5,111 bases of DNA from an uncultured Muribaculaceae bacterium (lineage in GTDB: Bacteria > Bacteroidota > Bacteroidia > Bacteroidales > Muribaculaceae): assembly GCA_910589095.1 (NCBI GenBank), contig CAJUSN010000012.1, positions 1-5,111 of the forward strand, written 5' to 3'. Under the pieces are notes generated by a model. It was not told where the DNA came from. It worked only from the letters and a program-made list of their open reading frames with translations, and searched no databases. Below are positions 1 to 5,111 of this stretch, one piece after another. How positions within the stretch are numbered: position 1 is the stretch's first letter; each line of letters begins with the position of its first letter. Made by a program: the position numbers and the translations under genes.

Positions 1-404
1 TTCCAGTGACGTCCGAGCACAAGTGCATATCCGTAAGTGATACCTGCCGCAGCTATATCACATTCATATAGATGCTTTTTTAATTGGAGATTGTAGGCTC
101 CCCCGGTGAGGGCCAATCCCACAAAGTGCTTTGCCATTGGACGGTTGAACCAATAACGTAGCTCGGGGTTAATGCGGAAATTCTTCAACTTGATGTCAGA
201 GCCGTAAGGGGTGCGGTTGAAGGGGTTTGCCGCGACACCTATGTTGAGAGTTAACCGTTGCGAGAGCCTTGTTTCAAGCGAGAGGTTGGGCGATATCATC
301 AACCAGTCAATGGTGTTGGTGGAGAGAGCCACTCTCTGCGCGCTTGCCCACTGGACCGTGAATAGCGAACAAATGATGAGCGTTAAGCGGATGATACGAT
401 ACAT
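1..404 (-). CDS. DUF3575 family secreted/envelope protein (3' end beyond window)
   Basis: The first 134 residues of a longer protein are visible; the stop lies beyond the left edge. The ATG at 404-402 is the first start after an in-frame TAA at 422-420. Residues 1-22 form a classical signal peptide: a short basic start, a hydrophobic core (LTLIICSLF) and an A-S-A cleavage site before Gln23. The mature part resembles the DUF3575 family: VALSTNTIDWLMISPNLSLE (25-44), then TLNIGVAANPF, a PELRYWF motif (80-86) and HFVGLALTGGAYN (93-105), with alternating short beta-strand-like segments. In Bacteroidetes such proteins are small, probably outer-membrane or periplasmic beta-rich proteins, often found near Mfa/Fim-type fimbrial genes. 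Their molecular function is not established. The gene has no evident link to thiamin synthesis and probably begins a separate transcription unit running left. Family assignment is from recalled sequence patterns, not a search. Confidence 0.82.
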   Translation of the reverse strand, partial: MYRIIRLTLIICSLFTVQWASAQRVALSTNTIDWLMISPNLSLETRLSQRLTLNIGVAANPFNRTPYGSDIKLKNFRINPELRYWFNRPMAKHFVGLALTGGAYNLQLKKHLYECDIAAAGITYGYALVLGRHW

Positions 405-460
405 TTGTAGATAAGTGAATTAGATGAGTAAAATGTTGGAAGAGAATCTATTTGAATTGA
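405..460 (-). promoter_or_regulatory. G-poor leader before the DUF3575 start
   Basis: Read on the minus strand, these 56 bases before the DUF3575 ATG contain a single G. There is no Shine-Dalgarno motif. The composition suits an unstructured 5' leader of the kind used for initiation in Bacteroidetes, which largely lack Shine-Dalgarno sites. I looked for the Bacteroides -7 element TAnnTTTG and found no full match, only a weak TAGATTCT, so no promoter is assigned. The gene could have a promoter here or be read through from thiC. Confidence 0.3.
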
Positions 461-461
461 T

Positions 462-501
462 GAGGGCGCGGGGGAAACCTCACAGTTATCCCCACGCTCT
501 C
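462..501 (-). terminator. Candidate hairpin terminator after thiC
   Basis: GAGGGCGCGGGG (462-473) and CCCCACGCTCTC (490-501) form a 12-position stem with ten Watson-Crick pairs, one G-T wobble and one A-C mismatch in the minus-strand RNA, enclosing a 16-nt loop. It begins 15 nt after the thiC stop codon, a typical place for a terminator or 3'-end-protecting hairpin. No clear U-run follows on the minus strand (the next bases read ATCAATTCAAAT), so it may be a weak or intrinsic-like terminator, an attenuator between thiC and the DUF3575 gene, or an mRNA-stabilising structure. Confidence 0.45.
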
Positions 502-516
502 ACGTTTATCATTTTG

Positions 517-2217
517 TTATTTGGCACAATCGTCGGACAGTTTCTGCGAAATTCGCATTGCGCAGAAATTTGGACCGCACATTGTACAGAAGTGATCGTC
601 GGATTTATGACTTTCCACATAATACTGACGTGCTCGCGCAGGGTCAAGCGAAAGGTTGAACTGATCCTTCCATCGGAACTCGAAGCGCGCTTTGCTCAAG
701 GCGTCATCCCTGACTTGTGCACCCGGATGCCCTTTGGCCAAGTCGGCGGCGTGGGCAGCGATTTTGTATGTGATCACGCCGTTACGCACATCTTCAAGAT
801 TAGGGAGCGCGAGATGTTCCTTGGGTGTAACGTAACAGATCATGGCTGTTCCCATCCAAGCTATCTGAGCGGCACCGATAGCTGAGGTTATGTGGTCATA
901 ACCGGGGGCAATGTCAGTGGTGAGCGGACCAAGGGTGTAGAATGGTGCTTCGTGGCACTTGTCGATCTGACGGTCCATGTTTTCCTTGATTTTGTGCATC
1001 GGCACGTGTCCCGGGCCTTCGATGAGAACCTGAACATTATGTTTCCAGGCAATTTCAGTTAGCTCGCCGAGCACGTCGAGTTCCAGGAACTGCGAGCGGT
1101 CATTGGCATCATGAATCGAACCGGGTCGAAGGCCGTCGCCAAGCGACACGGCTACGTCGTACTTCGCGAGAATCTCGCAAATTTCATCAAAATGTGTGTA
1201 AAGGAAGTTTTCCTCATTATGCATTTTGGCCCAGCTTGTCATGATTGATCCTCCGCGTGAAACAATACCGGTGAGTCGTTCTCCCACCATGTCGGCATGA
1301 GCTTTGAGTGCTCCGGCATGGATGGTGAAATAATCCACTCCTTGCTCGGCCTGCTCGATTAGTGTGTCGCGGTAAATTTCCCATGTGAGGTCCTCGACCT
1401 TTCCGTCAACCTTTTCAAGTGCTTGATAAACCGGTACAGTACCCATGGGGACCGGACAGTTGCGGATGATCCATTCGCGGGTTTCATGGATGTTGTCGCC
1501 GGTTGAGAGGTCCATCAGAGTATCACCCCCCCAGTAGCAGCTCCAAACAGCTTTGCTCACCTCTTCCTCAATTCCGGAAGAGAGCGCGGAATTACCTATG
1601 TTGGTGTTAAGTTTCACAAGGAAGTTGCGCCCTATGATCATGGGCTCCGCTTCCGGATGGTTGACATTAGCTGGTATGACGGCGCGACCGGCTGCCACTT
1701 CATCTCTCACAAATTCCGGTGTTATATGGCTCTTGATACCTAATGCCTCGGCGTTGGCGTTTTCGCGGATAGCCACATACTCCATTTCAGGAGTGATCAC
1801 TCCTTTGCGTGCCAAGGCCATCTGAGTGATTTGGGCACCGGCTTTGGCGCGGCGTGGAGCATAGCGACGCGAAAAACGTATTGCATCAAGCGAACTGTCG
1901 GTTTCGCGCATTTTGCCATACTCGGACGTTATAGAGTCAAGCTGCTCAAGATCATCGCGGCGGCTTATCCATTCTTCACGCACTCGAGGGATGCCTCGAT
2001 TTATGTCAACTTTCACATTGGGATCGGTGAACACGCCGCTTGTGTCATAGACGGTAACCGGTGCATTTTCAGTGGTGACTTTTTCTCCGTTGATAATTTT
2101 TACGGTAGGGGTAAGGGCGATTTTACGCATCGCCACTTTTATAGGATGCAACTTTCCTTCAACATAAATTTTTTCGGAGGAGGGATAGCTGCTTACATTG
2201 ATGTTTTCTATTTCCAT
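517..2217 (-). CDS. thiC: Phosphomethylpyrimidine synthase ThiC
   Basis: ThiC is a radical-SAM-type 4Fe-4S enzyme in the cytoplasm that rearranges aminoimidazole ribotide (AIR) into HMP phosphate, the pyrimidine half of thiamin. The 566-residue product is full length for the shorter ThiC type (E. coli ThiC is about 630). It has the N-terminal ThiC-associated region with SSEKIYVEGKLHP (13-25), then the barrel motifs ENANAEALG (152-160), GDTLMDLSTG (231-240), SRGGSIM (320-326), EGPGHVP (400-406), LGPLTTDIAPGYDH (429-442) and CYVTPKEHL (461-469). His404 and His468 are the likely metal ligands by comparison with Caulobacter ThiC. The C-terminal C-x2-C-x4-C cluster motif is intact at Cys544, Cys547 and Cys552. 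The ATG at 2217 gives the natural N-terminus. It lies 37 bp after thiG with no Shine-Dalgarno site. It is the last thi gene visible; in many Bacteroides thiH and thiF would follow, but here they do not. Confidence 0.98.
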   Translation of the reverse strand: MEIENINVSSYPSSEKIYVEGKLHPIKVAMRKIALTPTVKIINGEKVTTENAPVTVYDTSGVFTDPNVKVDINRGIPRVREEWISRRDDLEQLDSITSEYGKMRETDSSLDAIRFSRRYAPRRAKAGAQITQMALARKGVITPEMEYVAIRENANAEALGIKSHITPEFVRDEVAAGRAVIPANVNHPEAEPMIIGRNFLVKLNTNIGNSALSSGIEEEVSKAVWSCYWGGDTLMDLSTGDNIHETREWIIRNCPVPMGTVPVYQALEKVDGKVEDLTWEIYRDTLIEQAEQGVDYFTIHAGALKAHADMVGERLTGIVSRGGSIMTSWAKMHNEENFLYTHFDEICEILAKYDVAVSLGDGLRPGSIHDANDRSQFLELDVLGELTEIAWKHNVQVLIEGPGHVPMHKIKENMDRQIDKCHEAPFYTLGPLTTDIAPGYDHITSAIGAAQIAWMGTAMICYVTPKEHLALPNLEDVRNGVITYKIAAHAADLAKGHPGAQVRDDALSKARFEFRWKDQFNLSLDPARARQYYVESHKSDDHFCTMCGPNFCAMRISQKLSDDCAK

Positions 2218-2254
2218 TAGTTAGAAATCGGGGAATGGGATGTGAAATGTGATA
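2218..2254 (-). other. thiG-thiC spacer, G-poor
   Basis: This 37-bp intergenic spacer contains one G in the mRNA sense and no Shine-Dalgarno motif. No hairpin or promoter is visible, which is consistent with cotranscription of thiG and thiC. It shares the TTCACATC string with the thiE-thiG spacer. Confidence 0.5.
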
Positions 2255-3028
2255 TCAGTCGAGGAAGGAGGTGAGGGGGCTTGTGGCGTGGGCCACGGCA
2301 CCTACGGCACCGAGTCCTGCGAGATACCCTTTGCGACCGGCCTCTACTGCGAGACGGAAAGCTTCGGCCATCTCTACGGGGTTGTTGGCCACGGCGATTG
2401 CTGTGTTAACCAAAACGGCGTCGGCGCCCATTTCCATGGCTTCGGCAGCATGTGACGGAGCCCCGAGCCCGGCATCGATAACTACAGGCACGTTGCTCTC
2501 GGCTATGATAATTTCAATGAGGTCGCGGGTGCGTATGCCTTTGTTGGTGCCTATTGGGGCTCCGAGAGGCATGACAGCTGCCGTTCCAACTTCTTCAAGG
2601 CGCTTGCACAACACCGGGTCGGGTTGTATGTAAGGAAGTACCTTGAATCCCTCTTTTGCCAAAATCTCAGTGGCGGCAAGGGTTTCAACCGGGTCAGGCA
2701 GCAGATATTTGGGATCGGGATGGATTTCAAGTTTGATGAAATCGGTGCCGAAACATTCGCGGGCCAGACGGGCGGCCACAACGGCTTCGCGAGCATCTCT
2801 CACACCTGATGTATTGGGGAGAAATTGCACATGATCGCGGTTGATGTGGCGAAGCATGTCATCCTCCTCTTCATGTTCCATGTCTATACGTTTCATGGCC
2901 ACAGTGATCATTTCCGATTTTGAGGCCAGAATAGCGTCGAGCATCAAGCGGTTGGATGAAAATTTTCCGGTGCCCACAAAGAGCCTTGAGCTGAATTGTC
3001 GGCCGCCTATGGTAAGTATATCTTTCAT
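2255..3028 (-). CDS. thiG: Thiazole synthase ThiG
   Basis: ThiG is a (beta/alpha)8-barrel enzyme that condenses 1-deoxy-D-xylulose 5-phosphate, dehydroglycine and sulfur from ThiS thiocarboxylate into the thiazole phosphate. The 257-residue product has normal length. Visible hallmarks are LTIGGRQFSSRLFVGTGKF (5-23), the NTSG segment (72-75), FIKLE with the predicted Schiff-base Lys99 and acidic Glu101, MPLGAPIGT (153-161), VIDAGLG with Asp185 (183-189), and GADAVLVNTAI followed by GRKGYLAG near the C-terminus. Lys99, Glu101 and Asp185 are matched to Lys96, Glu98 and Asp182 of B. subtilis ThiG from memory. The start at 3028 is preceded by an A/T-rich TAAATAA rather than a Shine-Dalgarno sequence, usual for Bacteroidetes. 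It sits between thiE (59-bp spacer) and thiC (37-bp spacer). Its sulfur donor ThiS is encoded upstream in the same operon; the dehydroglycine source (ThiH or ThiO) is not in the window. Confidence 0.98.
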   Translation of the reverse strand: MKDILTIGGRQFSSRLFVGTGKFSSNRLMLDAILASKSEMITVAMKRIDMEHEEEDDMLRHINRDHVQFLPNTSGVRDAREAVVAARLARECFGTDFIKLEIHPDPKYLLPDPVETLAATEILAKEGFKVLPYIQPDPVLCKRLEEVGTAAVMPLGAPIGTNKGIRTRDLIEIIIAESNVPVVIDAGLGAPSHAAEAMEMGADAVLVNTAIAVANNPVEMAEAFRLAVEAGRKGYLAGLGAVGAVAHATSPLTSFLD

Positions 3029-3035
3029 TTATTTA

Positions 3036-3058
3036 TGATGTGATGAACTGATGTGATG
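3036..3058. repeat. Short direct repeat in the thiE-thiG spacer
   Basis: TGATGTGATG occurs at 3036-3045 and again at 3049-3058, a 13-bp period. In the mRNA sense this reads CATCACATCA twice, just upstream of the thiG start. The motif is simple in composition and may be only low-complexity spacer; a protein or RNA binding role is possible but unsupported. Confidence 0.4.
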
Positions 3059-3087
3059 TGAATGGTAAGGTGGGATAGCCGTGAGGT

Positions 3088-3714
3088 TCATTCGGGCACT
3101 CCGAGAAGATTCTCCATAATCCCTGAGGTGTAGAGCATGGGATCAGGTGCATTGATTATGGCGCCTGAAACCGCTATGCCGTTCACTCCGGTGGCCATGA
3201 GGTCTTCGACATCATCGGCCGTTATGCCGCCAATGGCCACGATGGGTATGTCCATGCCGGCATCGCGAACCTGCTGCACAATTTTTTTATAACCATCAAG
3301 TCCGAGTACCGGTGAGAGTTTTTCTTTAGTAGTAGTATATCGGAACGGACCGAGCCCTACATAATCAACATCCTTACCTTTGTACTGGAGGATATCTTCG
3401 GCTGTGTTGGCTGTAACTCCAATTACAGCATGCGGCCCGAGAATCTCGCGTGCCTGCATGGCGGGCATATCCTCTTTACCAAGATGGACGCCGGAAACCT
3501 TTAGATCATTGACCACATCAACTCTGTCGTCAATGATAAGAAAAGCGTCATGTTCGCGACACATGTCAATGAGTTCGAGTGCTGTCTGGCGCACTTCTTC
3601 ATCGGTGGCGTTTTTCATTCGCAACTGAATCCAGCGGCAACCGCCTTCAATAGCCATTTGGACTTCCTCGGCTATAGAATATTTTTCTGATGGATTAGTG
3701 ATAAACTGTAACAT
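3088..3714 (-). CDS. thiE: Thiamin phosphate synthase ThiE
   Basis: ThiE is a TIM-barrel enzyme that couples HMP-PP with thiazole phosphate to give thiamin phosphate and pyrophosphate. From the ATG at 3714 the product is 208 residues, the usual length. All expected substrate-binding motifs are present: WIQLRMK with Gln30, Arg32 and Lys34; the LIIDDRVD acidic pair (Asp62, Asp63); VHLGKED with Asp82; GPFRYTTTK (122-130) for the diphosphate; AIGGI (160-164) and VSGAI (182-186) for phosphate. I prefer the start at 3714 because MLQFITNPSEKY matches the normal ThiE N-terminus and the ATG lies one base after the stop of the TenI-like gene, which suggests translational coupling. An in-frame ATG at 3762 would add 16 residues (beginning MTDLKRKPTHK) and overlap the upstream gene by 47 bp. 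This is the canonical ThiE of the two ThiE-fold proteins here. Confidence 0.96.
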   Translation of the reverse strand: MLQFITNPSEKYSIAEEVQMAIEGGCRWIQLRMKNATDEEVRQTALELIDMCREHDAFLIIDDRVDVVNDLKVSGVHLGKEDMPAMQAREILGPHAVIGVTANTAEDILQYKGKDVDYVGLGPFRYTTTKEKLSPVLGLDGYKKIVQQVRDAGMDIPIVAIGGITADDVEDLMATGVNGIAVSGAIINAPDPMLYTSGIMENLLGVPE

Positions 3715-3715
3715 G

Positions 3716-4342
3716 TCAGTTATGTATGGTTTGTGTGTGGGTTTCCTTTTCAAATCGGTCAAGTCTCAGCCTCAGTTCGTAGAGTGAACTCGCTGTCATC
3801 AAAGCTCCAAGCACGGCAAAGCCGTTGAATCCAAGAAACTTGACAGTGCGTATATGGTCAGCGTCAACGCCTCCTAAGGCTATAACCTTTGTAGTAACAC
3901 CTGAAGTTGAGTCTTTGTTGATTTTTTTGAAGTCAATTTTTGAAAAAACTCCTTTATAGCCCTCTTTCGAGATACTGTCGAATACGGGAGAAAGGGTCAC
4001 GTAATCACAATCGTTACATTGCTTTACTTCTTCCACTGAATGGCATGACCGGCTGTAGGGACCGGAATAACCCGTAGGCACCGATGGGCACCGACGGTTG
4101 AGATGAATGCCGCCAAGGTTGAAACTGTTCGCGAGTTCGAAATGATCGTGCAAACGGATGCGATTGTGGAATTTCTTTGGAACCGCTTCCAATATCTCTC
4201 GTATCTCTTCACATGAAGCCGAAGGGTGACGAAGATGCACCATATCCCATCCTCTTGAAAGGATTTCAGATATGAACACAGGTTCGAGCATGAATGGCTG
4301 CTCGGGAGTGAAGGCTATTTTAAGGAATGATTTAGCCGCCAT
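3716..4342 (-). CDS. TenI/ThiE-like protein (possible thiazole tautomerase)
   Basis: This 208-residue protein belongs to the ThiE/TenI superfamily but is not a standard thiamin phosphate synthase. The ThiE diphosphate motif Q-x-R-x-K is replaced by HLRHP (36-40), and the HLGxxD motif by IHLNRRCP (79-86), so key substrate ligands are missing. It resembles TenI: SCHSVEE (99-105), YVTLSPVFDSISKEGY (114-129) and VIALGGV (153-159) align by eye with B. subtilis TenI. In that enzyme, which converts the thiazole carboxylate to its aromatic tautomer, the catalytic His122 lies in a GHVF motif; here the position reads SPVF (118-121), with Pro119. A tautomerase role is therefore possible but not assured, and a regulatory or accessory role is an alternative. 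The start overlaps the last 11 bp of thiS, and thiE begins one base after its stop, so the three genes are probably translated together. Automatic annotation may label it thiamine phosphate synthase. Confidence 0.88.
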   Translation of the reverse strand: MAAKSFLKIAFTPEQPFMLEPVFISEILSRGWDMVHLRHPSASCEEIREILEAVPKKFHNRIRLHDHFELANSFNLGGIHLNRRCPSVPTGYSGPYSRSCHSVEEVKQCNDCDYVTLSPVFDSISKEGYKGVFSKIDFKKINKDSTSGVTTKVIALGGVDADHIRTVKFLGFNGFAVLGALMTASSLYELRLRLDRFEKETHTQTIHN

Positions 4343-4532
4343 AGAATGCTTTGATTATGAGGATTGAATCACCCTCGGCCAACTGGCGTGTAGCATATTC
4401 TGTTTTTGGAACAACGGTTTCGTTGATGGCTACTGCTATTCCTGACGGAGTTATCCCGGCTTTTTCCAATGCTTGGGCAAGCGTTGCTCCGTCAATCAGT
4501 TCTATTTCGGCGTTGTTTATGTTTACTTTCAT
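4332..4532 (-). CDS. thiS: Sulfur carrier protein ThiS
   Basis: ThiS is a small ubiquitin-fold protein whose C-terminal glycine is adenylated by ThiF and converted to a thiocarboxylate, which donates sulfur to ThiG. The product from the ATG at 4532 is 66 residues, the family's normal size. It begins MKVNINNAEIEL, has the typical middle GIAVAINETVVPKTEYA (31-47), the GDSILIIKAFYGG ending, and the essential terminal Gly65-Gly66. The reading frame stays open further upstream to an ATG at 4631, but those 33 extra residues overlap thiD and are not part of ThiS. The gene follows thiD after 43 bp and overlaps the TenI-like gene by 11 bp (ATGGCGGCTAA), so the Gly-Gly codons also form the next gene's first codons. 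No Shine-Dalgarno site precedes it. Confidence 0.96.
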   Translation of the reverse strand: MKVNINNAEIELIDGATLAQALEKAGITPSGIAVAINETVVPKTEYATRQLAEGDSILIIKAFYGG

Positions 4533-4575
4533 TGTTATGATTGGTCTGTTTTGGTGATGAGTGAGGGGGAGAGGA
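4533..4575 (-). other. thiD-thiS spacer, G-poor
   Basis: This 43-bp spacer has one G in the mRNA sense, a pyrimidine-rich first half and an A/C/T-rich second half leading into the thiS ATG. There is no Shine-Dalgarno motif, no TPP-riboswitch core and no hairpin, which supports cotranscription of thiD and thiS. Confidence 0.5.
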
Positions 4576-5111
4576 CTATCGGATGCGAAACTTGGCGTGA
4601 CGAGGAGCAAATAGATGATTGACCGGACCATGGCCTTTACCTATCTTTACACGTGCGCCGGCATTTAGGGCACGCGTAATGTAGATTTTAGCTCGCGTTA
4701 CGGCTTCTTCCACATCGAAATCAAGTGCGAGATATGATGCTATGGCAGATGAAAGTGTGCATCCCGTTCCGTGTGTGTTAGGAGTATTAACGGCATCGGC
4801 ACGGAGAGTGATGAGGTCATTTTCATGTTCAAGAGCCAAATAGTCGGTTTTGTAGTCTTTACTCTCTGTATCCCCACCTTTCAGCAATATGTTTCGGCAG
4901 CCCATAGCCCTGAAAGCCTCAACTTGCTTTTCAGGGTCAGTCTCCCCTGTAAGAGTGATAGCTTCAGAGCGGTTGGGGGTGATGATTGTTGCGAGCGGGA
5001 AGAGTTTAGTGACAATTGAATCCATGGCATCTTCGCTGAGAAGCCGTGAACCTGATGTGGAAATCATGACAGGATCAACCACCAGATTGGCCACATTCAA
5101 GCGTTTGAGTT
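4576..5111 (-). CDS. thiD: HMP/HMP-P kinase ThiD (5' end beyond window)
   Basis: The C-terminal 177 residues are visible; the N-terminal part, roughly a third of a normal 265-280-residue ThiD, lies beyond the right edge. ThiD is a cytoplasmic ribokinase-fold enzyme that phosphorylates HMP and HMP-P in turn to HMP-PP, the substrate of ThiE. Counting from the first complete visible codon, the motifs are NLVVDPVMISTSG (8-20), TPNRSEAITLTG (44-55), LLKGGD (75-80) and the ATP/anion-hole signature HGTGCTLSSAIA (113-124), followed by the usual end AGARVKIGKGHGPVNHLF (150-167). The sequence ends at a TAG at 4578-4576. It is a stand-alone ThiD at its C-terminus, since no ThiE domain is fused to it. 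It is the first thi gene visible, and the promoter and any riboswitch would be further right unless other thi genes precede it. Confidence 0.96.
   Translation of the reverse strand, partial: LKRLNVANLVVDPVMISTSGSRLLSEDAMDSIVTKLFPLATIITPNRSEAITLTGETDPEKQVEAFRAMGCRNILLKGGDTESKDYKTDYLALEHENDLITLRADAVNTPNTHGTGCTLSSAIASYLALDFDVEEAVTRAKIYITRALNAGARVKIGKGHGPVNHLFAPRHAKFRIR

Noticed and set aside
211..414. A 67-residue plus-strand open frame
   Set aside because: It is antisense to the signal peptide and start of the DUF3575 protein, which is strongly supported by family motifs.
424..885. A 153-residue plus-strand open frame starting in the thiC-DUF3575 spacer, with a hydrophobic stretch
   Set aside because: Most of it is antisense to the highly conserved end of thiC, it resembles no known family, and its start lies within the G-poor leader of the opposite gene.
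1831..2220. A 129-residue plus-strand open frame opposite the start of thiC
   Set aside because: It is fully antisense to conserved thiC coding sequence and has no recognisable domain.
2551..2796. An 81-residue minus-strand open frame within thiG
   Set aside because: It is an alternative frame inside the well-supported thiG gene.
3715..3762. A 16-residue N-terminal extension of ThiE
   Set aside because: The extension is hydrophilic and unlike ThiE N-termini, and it overlaps the TenI-like gene; the ATG at 3714 gives the standard N-terminus. It cannot be fully excluded from sequence alone.
4533..4631. A 33-residue N-terminal extension of ThiS that looks like a signal peptide
   Set aside because: It overlaps the end of thiD in another frame, ThiS is a cytoplasmic protein of about 66 residues, and the internal ATG at 4532 gives exactly that.
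1..5111. CRISPR arrays, insertion sequences, tRNA or rRNA genes
   Set aside because: I saw no regularly spaced repeats, terminal inverted repeats, transposase motifs or RNA-gene signatures; nearly all of the window is accounted for by seven minus-strand genes.

Overview
The window holds most of a thiamin (vitamin B1) biosynthesis operon on the minus strand, followed by the start of an unrelated envelope-protein gene on the same strand. It looks like a member of the Bacteroidales. The proteins read as Bacteroidetes-type ThiC/ThiG/ThiE, no start codon has a convincing Shine-Dalgarno sequence, and the last gene encodes a DUF3575 protein, a family mainly found in Bacteroidetes. A gut lineage such as Muribaculaceae or Bacteroidaceae is plausible, but I infer this only from general resemblance.

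In the direction of transcription (right to left) the order is: thiD (5' end beyond the right edge, HMP/HMP-P kinase), thiS (sulfur carrier), a TenI/ThiE-like gene, thiE (thiamin phosphate synthase), thiG (thiazole synthase) and thiC (HMP-P synthase). A 112-bp spacer with a candidate terminator hairpin follows, then a DUF3575 gene with a signal peptide whose 3' end lies beyond the left edge. No gene on the plus strand is supported; the long plus-strand ORFs are antisense shadows.

The genes cover both branches of the pathway. ThiC makes HMP-P from AIR and ThiD phosphorylates it to HMP-PP. ThiS and ThiG build the thiazole phosphate with sulfur carried on the ThiS C-terminal Gly-Gly. ThiE joins the two halves into thiamin phosphate. 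The TenI-like protein may act on the thiazole tautomer, but its active site is atypical. Three expected partners are absent: ThiF (ThiS activation), ThiH or ThiO (dehydroglycine supply) and ThiL (final kinase). ThiF and ThiH/ThiO may lie upstream of thiD or elsewhere. No TPP riboswitch is visible; if one controls the operon it should lie to the right of the window.

I see no clearly new biological system. The points worth a second look are the pair of adjacent ThiE-fold genes with a non-canonical TenI-like active site, the 11-bp thiS/tenI-like overlap in which the ThiS Gly-Gly codons are also the next gene's start, the rearranged gene order without thiH/thiF, and the strikingly G-poor mRNA-sense spacers before several start codons.
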